A DNA stretch of 64,000 nt from Imbricaverruca yamaguchii. Lineage: Eukaryota; Arthropoda; Thecostraca; Neoverrucidae. Each line of letters opens with the position of its first letter. The stretch's first letter is position 1. Below the pieces are notes generated by a model, which searched no databases, was not told where the DNA came from, and saw nothing but the letters and a program-made list of their open reading frames with translations. This document shows positions 11,254-21,712 of the stretch, in pieces. Where the stretch lies: contig JAOTOL010001551.1 of assembly GCA_034440575.1 (NCBI GenBank), forward strand, positions 947,501 through 1,011,500. Reading direction: 5' to 3'. The translations under genes were made by a program, and so were the position numbers.

Positions 11254-12176
11254 AAAACGCCCATTTCCAATAACTGAGCCGCATGACCTACATTGACAAG
11301 CTATGCATCAGTGCCACCTAAGCAACAATATTACTCCTCACGGGGATTTAACTGCTCGGAAAATAAGCGCCGCGAACTGTCTCGACGCTACGAAACACAC
11401 GGAGACGAACACCAGCTAGGGTACGATGGTACCTGTAGTACAGCCCAGAAATGTTCCGGCTACTCTCACCCCTCTCACCCCCTAGTCAACAAAATATCTC
11501 ATAACAGAGGCAGTCTCAGCGAGCGAGGGCACACAAATTCAGGGCGCACCAACATTCTTGATGACCCAAGGCCAAATACTGCATCCGCCAGCGGATGCTT
11601 TTTTCCATACTTCAAGGTGGCTGTGCAAGACAACATTCCACACTCGACAAATCCTCTGACAAACGTTGGTGTCAACACAGTCAGCTGCCAAGCAGGAAAG
11701 CAGTACGGTGCCTACGTAGAACAAATCGACTGCGGCACAAATGGATGTGGGGAAGATATGTATTCTCTTTTAATTTCTATGGTCGTTTCCCTGCCAGCCA
11801 TAAATGCTTGCCGAGGGTGCTGATAGCCGAGGTAACAGGAGTGCGCTGGTGATAATACAAACAGCAAGCGTGCATCTGAGCGCTTTTTGTCTGATGTTTT
11901 TTTGCGCTTTTTGAGAGTGACTCTGTTATGAGATATTTTGTTGACTAGGGGGTGAGAGGGATGAGTGTAGCCGGAACATTTCTGGGCTGTACTACAGGTA
12001 CCATCGTACCCTAGCTGGTGTTGGTCTCCGTGTGTTTCGTAGTGTCGAGACAGTTCGCGGCGCTTATTTTACGAGCAGTTAAATCCCCGTGAGGAGTAAT
12101 ATTGTTGGTTAGGTGGCACTGATGCATAGCTTGTCAATGTAGGTCATGCGGCTCAGTTATTGGAAATGGGCGTTTT
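11254..12176. mobile_element. DNA transposon remnant or foldback element with ~263-bp terminal inverted repeats
   Basis: The left arm (about 11254-11518) and right arm (about 11914-12176) are near-perfect reverse complements. Both start AAAACGCCCATTTCC and share GGTACGATGGTACCTG and CAAAATATCTCATAACAGAG. The interior of about 395 bp has no recognisable transposase; the 176-codon frame from 11293 mostly lies in the left arm. The high arm identity suggests recent mobility or gene conversion. No clear target duplication was found. TCTGAAGTC repeats abut the right end. Confidence 0.9.
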
Positions 12177-12328
12177 GTCTGAAGTCTGAAGTCTGGCGTT
12201 GGCGACGAGGGGCCCGCTTGAATATCGGCAACATATGTTCTGATTCTCGAGTCTGTTGAGTCCTCGAGTTCTGACACGCTACGAGACATGGATCGCGATC
12301 GCTTTCACGTCACTCACGACGGCTCTTC

Positions 12329-12503
12329 TTTGTTTATTGGTTGGTTCACGACTCACTTTATGCACATTCACGGCTAATGGCGCCGCCCACACTGTTTCGC
12401 CGGTGGGCCGCGGGATTGGGAAATGTCCTGAGTGGCGCTAGAGTCGAACCCGGGACCTTTGGTACCCATAGCCCGACACCTTAACCACTCGGCCATCCCG
12501 CCC
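12329..12503 (-). mobile_element. tRNA-derived SINE, family C, copy 2
   Basis: Minus-strand head with A box TGGCCGAGTGG and B box GGTTCGACTC, then ACATTTCCCAATCCCGCGG and the 3' motif AAAGTGAGTCGTGAACC. The flanks CACGACGGCTCTTC (12315-12328) and CACCACAGCTCTTC (12504-12517) match at 12 of 14 positions, a target duplication. Confidence 0.9.
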
Positions 12504-12735
12504 CACCACAGCTCTTCCGTGCCGAGCTGGTAGGATAGTGGGAGTCGCAACGGGGGTGAGGTGCATGGTGTGCTATGGTCGGCTATCGGGGTGTGATATG
12601 GTCGTGCACATGCATTTGTACATCTTAGCGTCATAGACCGGCTGGTGGTGAAGGGAACCGGCGGGCGGCAAATGACAGTGGAATTCCTAGATACGTCTTA
12701 ATTGTGTTATGTGCCACTGCATTATGAAGGGTTTG

Positions 12736-13052
12736 GCACTATCTTACCGCACTATCTTCTTACTGCACTATCTGTTCCTACTGCACTATCTTCTTACTGC
12801 ACTATCTTCTTACTGCACTATCTTCTTACTGCACTATCTGTTCCTACTGCACTATCTGTTCCTACTGCACTATCTGTTCCTACTGCACTATCTTCTTACT
12901 GCACTATCTGTTCCTACTGTACTATCTTCCTACTGCACTATCTTCTTACTGCACTATCTATTCCTACTGCATTATCTTCTTACTGCACTATCTATTCCTA
13001 CTGCACTATCTATTCCTACTGCACTATCTATTCCTACTGCACTATCTTCTTC
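12736..13052. repeat. 16/18-bp minisatellite ACTGCACTATCTTCTT
   Basis: About 18 tandem units of two lengths: ACTGCACTATCTTCTT (16 bp) and ACTGCACTATCTGTTCCT (18 bp). Confidence 0.95.
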
Positions 13053-13170
13053 ATTGGGCAACTTTACAGCAGCCGTCACACCGGCAGATTGTCGTTTAAA
13101 TTCACTAGAATGTGAAGGTCAGAATGGGCCTAATTTGGTTGAATTGGTTGATTTAGGTTGCCAGATATAG

Positions 13171-13568
13171 CTAATCAACAAAGACATTCAACAAACATGG
13201 GACACAACAATCACGCAACTACACGAAATACACCCAAAACACGAACTCTGGCACACCATCAACCAAAACACTAGACAAAAAGAACGCATACTAACACGAT
13301 TATGGCTCGGACACACTGCACTCACGCGCTCCTACCTCTTACAACAACTCCCACGACCACAATGCACAACATGTTAACGAATACTCACAATTAAACACAT
13401 ACTCATTCACTGCATCAAATACAACACAAAAGACAACCCATCACAAATTACTGCAACATGAACAACATCCCACTAAACATCACGACACTTCTCAACGATG
13501 AACATCCAACATTACACGAGCACTTCTTCCACTTTCTCTCTATCACACGCCTGATCCACGAACTATGA
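13171..13568 (+). pseudogene. LINE ORF2 C-terminal fragment with stop and frameshift
   Basis: Reading from 13171 gives INKDIQQTW, then RILTRLWLGHTALTRSYLL and CTTC-stop-...-IKHILIHC. This is the conserved C-terminal tail and C-C-H-C zinc knuckle of I/Jockey-type LINEs, broken by an in-frame TAA inside the knuckle. After a TGA at 13459-13461 a shifted frame (MNNIPLNITTLLNDEH...) runs on to TGA at 13566-13568, directly before an A-rich tail. The sequence is much richer in AC than the LINE at 5166, so it is a different family. RNase H and reverse transcriptase are absent. Confidence 0.75.
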
Positions 13569-13690
13569 TAAAAAAGAAAGAAAAATCAAGATATGTTAAA
13601 AAAGGAAAACAAATCAACAAAATGAGGAAGAAAGAAAAAAGAAGAAAAGATATGTTAAAAAAGAAAGACACAAAATCAACAAAAGAAAAA
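13569..13690 (+). repeat. A-rich LINE tail with ~59-bp duplication
   Basis: AGATATGTTAAAAAAG and AAATCAACAAAA recur at about 13589 and 13648 within A-rich sequence immediately 3' of the LINE stop codon. Probably its duplicated 3' untranslated end. Confidence 0.6.
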
Positions 13691-15109
13691 GAAACAAAAA
13701 CTAACCCCGTGTGATATTTACTAACACTAATGTTCTTGCAATGTAAATTCAATACTGGCGATGACCCGACCCAAACCCTCCAACTACACCCCACCCCATG
13801 GCACCGACCGGACTGGCAAACTCTACACTTCTGCACCAGCTCAGCTTCGACTCCTACTTCATCTGCCTGCAAGACGTCTCAACTTCTACTACCTCTTCGC
13901 GCCATTCTTCAAGTCACCTCAACTGTCTCACATCTCGCCTTACAAGACAACTATAATCTTCTTCGCTTCCTCTCATCCGTACCACATTGCTCCTCATACC
14001 CTTTCACCCTTAACAAACAGCAACAAAATACTGACACCACAAACGCCCCCGGAAACAGCTGACATCACCACACGGTGGCAGGCTGGACAAACACAGAGAC
14101 ACACACACACGATATAGCTATGCTTAGCACGCATTCATCCGCACGCACTTCCCAGGCAGTGTTCACCTGATGCATCCGCGCTGGCTGTTCCGACAGGGTG
14201 AGCGAGCGTGGCGAACGAAAGCAACAGCATGCAAATGACGAAAGACTAGCTTCATCCTGCTTTCCTAGATTTTGAGGATATCCCTTGAACACAATCTCTT
14301 TTCAGGCGATCTCATTATCAGATAAAATGATGTGAATAATGTCGTTGTGTAGGGTAAAATTTACTAGCAGCTATACTTAGGAAGAATGAATAACATTTAT
14401 TGTTTTTATCATAAAGAAAGGACACATAAGTATGACCTTCTTAGATCAATAAAACAGTTAAATATGAGAACTTCACGTCTGATATTGAACGTCGGAACGA
14501 AGCCCTATCCGTACTCTCAGACTGCTAGGACCCGTTTCAAGTGGCTATCAACCTGAAGGTGAAAACTGGTGAAACTATCAAGGTGTTGAAACATGAACCT
14601 GAAACATCAACATCAACCTGAAAACATGAAAACTGTGCTGCCATCGAGAAGAATTTTCACCACCTAGAAAAACCTACACTCAAGAAATGAAACAGCGCAA
14701 TGGAAGTTGGATTCATTATATTACGAAAAGAGTGAACCAGCAATCAAGACGACAACGCACGAACGAATCCGAAACAAGGACATCACTATTCATCATTCCT
14801 TTTTATTGTGTAATTGATATGGACGATCTTTGCCATTGATTTCTCACCACCCTTCCATTCCTTAACCTGATACCTACCCGCGTCCTTGTTGCAGTCTATT
14901 GAGCCGGCGCCGACTGGCTGCAGTGCTCTAGAATGCAACGTCACTAATCCCTTCGTCCTTTCAGCTATTCAGCTGACCTATTTATTCATATCCGTCCTGT
15001 GCAATAATAGCCACCAGCTGCGTGGATGCACTTGTAAGTAAATTAATATAATTTAATATAAAGGCTAGCTGTATCATGGCTCAACCTTCACGCCGCCGCG
15101 TGGTGCAAC
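13691..15109. other. no gene seen
   Basis: AT-rich after 14280. Short open frames at 13730-14120 on the plus strand are low-complexity and unrecognised. The last ~50 bases may belong to the hAT element that follows. Confidence 0.4.
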
Positions 15110-15400
15110 GTGAGCGTGTTATCCGGCGAATCAAGAGAGGGTGGCGGCCGAGGGGATGGGGGCCAGGTGACGGGAAAGTTGGTGAGTCATCCATTTACTG
15201 ATTTCTCGGACTTGACGGGCAAGTGTGGTGCTCTGGACAGCCATGACAGATCACAGTGCCACTGCACTAACGCCGTCCGGGCGACAGAGTTCATACCACG
15301 CTTCCAGCACCGCGAGCTTGATGCGGCTCTTCAAGCTGATACTGCCCGTCAGCGCGAGATGGCCAGTAACATCACATTCATTGCAGAAGTCATCAAGCTG

Positions 15401-15458
15401 GGCGCTACATGACCAATGTACTCAATGCGCCCTACAGCCCTAATAGCTAACTAACTAA
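15401..15458 (+). mobile_element. hairpin mini-retroposon, copy 2, inside hAT
   Basis: A 58-bp insert GGCGCTACATGACCAATGTA...GCGCCC with tail TAATAGCTAACTAACTAA. It splits the transposase reading between ...EVIKL and SAMQNM. The flanks GAAGTCATCAAGCTG (15386-15400) and GAGGTTATCAAGCTC (15459-15473) match at 12 of 15, an aged target duplication. Confidence 0.9.
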
Positions 15459-16765
15459 GAGGTTATCAAGCTCTCTGCGATGCAGAACATGCCGATGTGC
15501 GGCCACCGCGATGATGGTCGCATCGACCCCAGTGGAACCTACCCACACACTAACGACGGAAACTTCCGTATGCTGTTGCGCTTCCGCGTGCAGTCCGGTG
15601 ATACAGTGCTACAGAAGCGCCTGGCCGAGGCACCCAGCAACGCACTGTACACGAGCAAAAGTGCACGGAACGCAATGCTTCAAGACATGACGGCCATGAT
15701 CAAGAAAGAAGTCGTCCGAAGAGTGGGAAAATCGACGGCGTGGGCCTTGATGGCCGACGAAACCACCGACACCTCCAACAGGGAACAGATGGCGCTGGTG
15801 GTGCGGTATGTGCACGAGTACGACGGTCAACTCGTCATTCGAGAGGGCCCCATCGAGCTGCTAGACGTGTTCGCGGTACTCCGCCAGACAATCGGCGGAA
15901 CGGACCCGAGAATGTCTGGCCAGAACCTGGCCAGCGTCATCACTGCTGCGCTCGCCGACCTGCAGCTAGACACAGCATCTCTCGTAGCACAGTGCTATGC
16001 TGGGGCGGCTGCAATGACCAGTCGGACGGTCGGCGCCTGTGCCCAAATACAAGTCGCCGCACCCCTGGCGGATCACTGCACTGCACACGCCCTGAACCTA
16101 GCAACGTCGCAAACAAACACAGTGGACATAATTCGAAACGCAGTGGGCGCCATAGAGTCGGTGGTGGTGTTTGGGACAGACGGCGCCAAACGAGAAGAAC
16201 TGCTGCACCGCGCACAGGAGGAGGAACTGGAAGAGAGCCAACGACGGAAGTTTCTCAAGCTCTGTGCAACTCGCTTTGTCGAACGCCACGTCGCCGTTGA
16301 GCGTTTCTGCGAGGAACTGCCCGCCATATGCCAAGCACTGACGATGATGACAACCTGGAAAGACGGGCGCACCAGCTCGAATGCCTCAACGCACCTCGGT
16401 GCTATCATGCGAACCGAGCTCCTGGTGGGCATCGTCGTCACTAGCCGTCTGACAGGGATCCTCCGCCCAGTGGCCCTGGCCCTGCAGGAAAAGGGAGCTG
16501 ACATAGTCCGATCCTTGACCGTGGTGGACGCCATGCTCGCTGTCCTATCTGACATTCGTGCCGATTGCGAGAGCGAGTTTGCCTCTCTGATGAAAGAAGC
16601 ATCATCGCTTGCCACCAGGCTCGATGTGGAAATGTCCGAGCCACGTCTGGTCGGCAAATCTGCACACAGATCAAACGCCGGATAGGATCTGACGGTGGAA
16701 CGATACCTCCGAGTGAACGCGTTCGTTTATGCTTTGGACGCCGTAGATGCCGACTTGAACATGCG

Positions 16766-16931
16766 TGGACGAGTAGTCTAGGGGTAAGTTGCCCGTCTCA
16801 CAATCGAAAGAGTGTAGGTTCGAGTCTCACCTGGCGCTACTCTTCGCCCGCGACCAATCGGCGTGAGAGATTGGCGACCCTACATGACTCAACGGCCGAC
16901 GTGTCGTAAAACCAATAACCACCACCAACCA
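16766..16931 (+). mobile_element. tRNA-derived SINE, family A, copy 1, inside hAT
   Basis: Head with A box TAGTCTAGGGGTAAG and B box GGTTCGAGTCTC; central domain CGACCAATCGGCGTGAGAG plus ATTGGCGACCC; 3' motif GACGTGTCGTAAAACC and tail CCAATAACCACCACC. The 15-bp flanks CGACTTGAACATGCG (16751-16765) and CGACTTGAAAATGCG (16932-16946) differ at one base. Confidence 0.95.
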
Positions 16932-17422
16932 CGACTTGAAAATGCGCTTCGGCGCGCATCAGAGGTTGGCGTTCTCTCTCAGCCACCTCCTGCCCAAGAA
17001 AGTGTCGGTAGTGGAAACGGGAGATGGTGGCACCGGCGTGGAACCGGTGCCGAAGCCTTCTGCGAGACTGCAGCGAAATCCCAATGAGGTCGGCGTTCCA
17101 GGTCCGGGCAGCCATGTGGAGGAGGCGGGACGACGACCCCGTTCCGGTCACAGCCGTCGGTGCGCTGAACGAGCGCGAGGCGCACGCGTCTCCGTGCATC
17201 CACCGGCTGCTGCGGATCCTAGCCGTGCTGCCAGCGTCAACCGCCGAAGCCGAGCGACTGCTCTCGAAGGTGACCCGCACCCTCACAGCGTTGCGCACAA
17301 CTATGGCGGAAGATCGCCTGGAGGCACTAATTCCCATACAGGCCCATCGTGACATGCTGCCCGCCACCAGCGACGTGGTTGGCCATTTCGCTGCAACTGG
17401 CTCCCGCCGTCTACAATGCTGA

Positions 17423-19340
17423 ATCTGCCTTTGAAATGCAGACACACTGCCCGCTTGGTGCGTGTCGCTGGCTGCCGTCAGGCCGAAGTGCGGCTGAAGA
17501 GGTAGCGCTGCGGGTGGCGGCGGCGGTGGCCGTCGGGTGCTCGCCGCGTGGCTGAAAGATGGCGCCAATGTGGTGACCTGTGTACGGGCAGCGAGCTGTG
17601 AAGTCTCTGCAGGTAGGTTGGGGTGTGGATTCTGCTCTGGTGACCTATGTATCGTAAGCTGTGATGTATATAGATAGGCTTGGATGGAACGATGTTTTTG
17701 TTTGGTGGTCCGCGTACTGTACAGTCAACGGGTAGTGCTGTTGGGGCAAATCGACTGGAGGATGACGAAGTTCTGACGTAGTGACATGTGTTTTGTCAGT
17801 AAGTTCTGGTCTGGGAAGATCGGTTGGGATGTCGCGATATTTTGATGTAGTGCCTGTGTACAGTAAGCGAACTGTGTTGTATCTTGAACTTGCATCCTTT
17901 TTGTACCAAATATGGTATAGTTTTATCGCTTAAGACGCCTGGCACAAAATTCATTTCACACACTGTTTGCAGGAAAGTACCAATTGCTTGCATGCACACA
18001 CAGGGGTAAAAAATTACGTTCATTTGGAACGCAGCGTGACAAAATTCCCTGAGCCTAAGGGGAAAAGAAGGTATGAACAAATTGTAACGCAAACTGTAAC
18101 ATCGCAATTCCGCGGACCGACCTTCTCTTGGCAATGATAACTGGCTTGGGTAAAAACGCTTGATTTATTGCGAAAACAAACTTAATCGTGGAAAGGTGTT
18201 GGATTTGCAAAAAAAAAGTGGAAAACCGACATGCATAGGACAGACGAGAAGGGAAACAGAGGTTTCATGATTGTATGCGTATTGAATGCAAATTCCTGTT
18301 CCGGTGTTGCATTTGACTATGCGTTACCCTTAAAAAAAGTAATGGGAGCCAATGTGATAGGTGTGGTTTTTATGGCGACTCTCATCGTGGATCTTCTACG
18401 ACCATGAAAATAAATATTAGAACAACAAATATTAGAGAAGAACGTGGAAGTTAGTTTCTCCACATCTAAGAACATTTTATGCAGAAAATATTTTGAAATG
18501 ATGCTGAAATGAAATGGCTGAAGTTAATGCGTATTTTGTTGTTCAGAGTAGAAACTCGATGAGGCTTGCGTAATGAAAAGTCAAAAACAAGCTTCAATAT
18601 CCCAGGGAGCAGACACGCTGCTGATCCCCACCCCGACTGGACGGCTGGATCCGCCACTGTGTGCAGGTGCACGAACGTTGACGTGGTACAAGACGTTGAA
18701 CGTTAACGTGAACGTCGTGGTAAACAAGAACAATAATCCAGTAACTTAAAAACGGCGGAGGTAGGTTGGGGTCCCACACAGGAAGGTATGTTGTTGATTT
18801 TTTTCTTCTTCTCAAAATGTGTCTCATAGTGGTCGAAATCCGGTGCTATTAAACCAAAAATTATGGCAGGATGGGCACCCTCCAAATCCGTTCGACCCCT
18901 CCCATGCAAAGCATAGGCACTCCACTGGGGACGGGGGAGAGGGGCGGGGGCTGACGCCGAAAGCAGAAAGTTTCCCCCGAACCGGTGGGCTAGATCCGCC
19001 AGTGTGCATGTCGTTATGACCGGAGCCCGATTCCCCACATGGACGTCTCTCTTCATGTGCGTCTTGCCCACGAATCTTCATGGTAATTGTTTTTTTTATT
19101 TCTTTCTTTCTACCACGCGTGTGGACGGTCTCGTGCGTTGCTAGGCGTCTTCGTTTATTCAGATCTGAGCAACGGCGAAAACTTTATTAGTAAGCGCTCG
19201 CACACAGACAAAACGGAGCGTCGCGAAAATTACGTCTCCTGTGCACGTTTCGCCGCCTTGTCAATTGAATCGGACAATGTCTACCGATTATGTTATAAGC
19301 GATCTTCTATTTTTTATCTTGTGCATCGCATGAATCACAT
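17423..19340. other. no gene seen; two hAT-MITE-like ends
   Basis: CTGGATCCGCCACTG at 18645-18659 and CTAGATCCGCCAGTG at 18990-19004 match the right termini of the MITEs at 23200, 26841 and 29035, but no matching left ends were assigned. The remainder is unique or AT-rich. Confidence 0.4.
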
Positions 19341-19377
19341 GAAGTGTAAATTTATGTGGTAAATAAATTTGCACTTC
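19341..19377. repeat. 15-bp inverted repeat (hairpin)
   Basis: GAAGTGTAAATTTAT at 19341-19355 pairs with ATAAATTTGCACTTC at 19363-19377 with one mismatch. ATCTTGTGCATC flanks it on both sides (about 19317 and 19393), so it may be the core of a small DNA element. Confidence 0.7.
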
Positions 19378-19516
19378 ACGTGCATAGTTTATATCTTGTG
19401 CATCACATCAAGTGAAAATGTATCCTATCAGCAGGCAAAAATGGCCTAAATCTGGAATAAAACATAATTGGGGGCGGGATGGATTCAACAGTCCTACAAT
19501 AAGTATCAATATATAT

Positions 19517-19518
<2 letters not shown>

Positions 19519-19581
<63 letters not shown>

Positions 19582-19680
19582 TGTATATGCATGTGTGTGT
19601 GTATACGTATCTATGCATGTGCGTGTGTGCATGCATGCATGTATTTATATCTATGCGTGTATGTGTGTGAGTGCATGAAT
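19519..19680. repeat. (AT)n microsatellite grading into TG-rich repeat
   Basis: An almost pure AT run at 19519-19572, then GTGTGTGC/GTATATGCATG imperfect repeats to about 19680. Confidence 0.95.
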
Positions 19681-20935
19681 ATATACTTCTTTACATTTAG
19701 TAAGCCGCTTATTAACAATTATCTGCTCCAAATATCTTAGTGATGATGTGTGCTGGTTTCCGTTTTTCTTAAGGGCGGAAGTACATGAAGGCAATGGGCA
19801 GGCCCAAATTGATTGGCGAAGGGGAGCTGGACGATGGAGGTGCATACCATGGAGTCCCACGTTAAAAGTTTAATTATTTGGGGGAGGGGCAAAGCCAACA
19901 TTGAGGTGGCACTTGCCCCATGGAAAGTATATGAAACAACACACACCCCTGTTAGGTATTATTAACTGAAAATGCTTCAAAGGTATCGGATGCTTGTAAT
20001 TGCAATTGGTGTCATAGAGGTAAACCTTTCTATTACGATATATTTGCTATGCTTGTTTCATTTTCGAAAAAAAAAATTTTTGAGACAGATTTCTGATGAT
20101 ATTGTCACTTGATCACATTGTGAACTAATGTCAAATTTGACCAAGCTGAGGTGTTGTCCAAAACACTGCCTATTTCTAATGAACATTTCTTTCCCATCAA
20201 TATAGGTCATTTTGCATTTACCTAAATTCTTGTCACACAACAATTGCTAATGCCCAAGTGTTGCCTAATTAAGCAATCCTTCCTACCTCCTAGACACGAC
20301 TTGACTGGGGAGGAGGCAGACATGAGCGGACCCTTGTTGCATGAGGGGCTGCCGTAAAGCTTCGCAGTCTGCAATGCGTGTCGATTGATTCTGAATTGAT
20401 CGATTCCCGGAGCAGGGGCCGATGTAGGAATGGTTATGGGGACGTGGACCCATTTCCTCGAAGAGAGGCCTTCGGCGTCCCTACCAGGAAAATTAGTTGT
20501 GGGGGGAAGGAGGTGCCTTCGATAATTCCTCAAGGGGCGCCTTTCTGGGCTTGAGGGGCGTCACCTTTCCATTGGGAGGACACATGCCCACAGTTCCTCC
20601 TTGCATCGGCCAGTGGCCAGGAGCAATGCAGCGCAAAAGGAACTGTTCGAACCAAGTGCGACCTTGCGGTGAACGCCCGCCCGAGCCATGCGCATCTCTA
20701 CCTGAGTTTGAGCGTTCGTATGCACTGAGCGCCGGCGTTCCAGAGTCTCGTCTTGTGTCGCGAAGTCTCGCGCGGCACGCGATACTCGGTGTTTTGGTGC
20801 CAGCGACTGCACGGCGGTGTTAGCTCTCTGGGTGTGTGCGGGAGGCGGTTCCGACGTGCTCGTCGCTGTGCTGTGAAAACCCATCAGTAACATTTACGCA
20901 TGTCGTGATCGGAGTGGAGTTGGTGCGATCGTGCG
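19681..20935. other. no gene to ~20560, then GC-rich candidate 5' region
   Basis: 19740-20560 holds remnants of MITE-like sequence (GGGGGAGGGGCAAAGCC near 19878) and AT-rich unique sequence. From 20560 to 20935 CpG density rises (TCGCGAAGTCTCGCGCGGCA near 20758), which would suit a promoter and 5' UTR for the exon at 20936. No TATA box was identified. Confidence 0.35.
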
Positions 20936-21046
20936 ATGGAGCCGGAGGCGGCCGCCCACTCCAATGGCGTCAACGGATTTTCGGCGACACCGGAGTTGGG
21001 CGAACAGTCGTCTGCAAAGCTTCCCGTCGCGCCGCCCCAGTATCAG
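20936..21046 (+). CDS. candidate first coding exon, 37 codons, unknown product (partial)
   Basis: The ATG at 20936 has G at -3 and G at +4. The frame encodes MEPEAAAHSNGVNGFSATPE and ends PVAPPQYQ at 21046, directly followed by the strong donor GTAAGG, in phase 0. It lies just downstream of a CpG-rich stretch. The peptide is acidic, Ala/Ser/Pro rich and probably disordered; I do not recognise it. No downstream exon could be linked to it in this window. Without transcript support it could be a chance frame. Confidence 0.4.
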
Positions 21047-21624
21047 GTAAGGCCTTCAAACACCAACCGTTCATTTGCGACGCTCTGTCGTGCATTGGGG
21101 GAATTCTCACACAGCCATCAGTGTAGAAGCGTTGAAGTTATCATGGCGTGAGGCTCATGCAGCTGGATTTGACCGTATTCCCTGAACTGACGCCAAAAGG
21201 GCGGCCGTCGATAAGGGTCAGTATCGCGTGCGTCCGCTTCCGGGCCGCCCAGAATGCCGCTGTGGCGTGCGGTGCCGGGCTCCGTCGTCCCAAGCCGAAG
21301 TACCCGCCTCGCGACAGGGGTGTCCGCGGCTGGTCTGCACCTGCCCAGCCAACCTGGGGAATAATGTGGTGGGACGCCGCCATGAACGGCCCACGAACTA
21401 TGGTGGAAAGATGTCTCGTGCCAGGCTGTAACGCTCTTTTTGATTGCCCATCACGAGCCAGGCCCGTACCCACCAGAACTCGTTAGGGGAGGGGGTGGGG
21501 AACTGCCTCCCAGTCAGCTTGTACCCAGCGCGCGCCCATGGGCGGAATGTTACGGTAATTGGGGCGCGTGGTTTGGCAGATGGTGTGGAAAGACACATGT
21601 CCACAGTGGCCACAGTGGCCACGG
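21047..21624. other. possible intron; no exon recognised
   Basis: GC-rich sequence with frames open on both strands at 21141-21490. Nothing was recognised. Confidence 0.35.
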
Positions 21625-21712
21625 GACAGGCCCGCAGCCGGGACAGGCTCGCAGCCGGGACAGGCTCGCAGCCGGGACAGACTCGCAGCCGGGACAGGCT
21701 CGCAGCCGCAGC
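21625..21712. repeat. 17-bp minisatellite GCAGCCGGGACAGGCTC
   Basis: Five to six tandem copies of the 17-bp unit. Its core GCAGCCGGGACAGGC reappears as both arms of the hairpin at 22163-22202. Confidence 0.9.

Larger units (their letters stand above)
15110..17422 (+). pseudogene. hAT-superfamily transposase, inactivated and twice invaded
   Basis: The N-terminal part (15110-15400) reads HPFTDFSDLTGKCGALDSHD and continues, after a 58-bp insertion, into MCGHRDDG (15492), MADETTD (15750) and HCTAHALNLA. These are typical of the hAT branch that includes THAP12/ZMYM-like host proteins. MADETTD holds the first catalytic Asp. The second motif reads CYAGAAAM where the family has Asp at the Ala position, so a catalytic residue is lost. 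An in-frame TAG at 16683-16685 ends the frame; coding similarity resumes (VERYLRVNAFVYAL), is split by a SINE (16766-16931), and continues LKMRFGAHQRLAFSL. A frameshift near 17070-17095 leads to the C-terminal dimerisation domain ILAVLPASTAEAERLLSK (17210-17275), which includes the Glu expected for the third catalytic residue. Terminal inverted repeats were not found and the N-terminal zinc finger is not visible. Confidence 0.9.

Noticed and set aside
11293..11823. 176-codon frame within the long-inverted-repeat element
   Set aside because: More than a third lies in the left inverted repeat and the rest shows no transposase motif.
12329..12503. Functional tRNA genes (Leu/Ser-like at 6.5, 12.4, 34.9 and 50.2 kb; others at 16.8, 47.8, 48.2, 50.4 and 57.4 kb)
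   Set aside because: Each is followed by a repeated SINE body and flanked by target duplications; acceptor stems and anticodon arms are not maintained.
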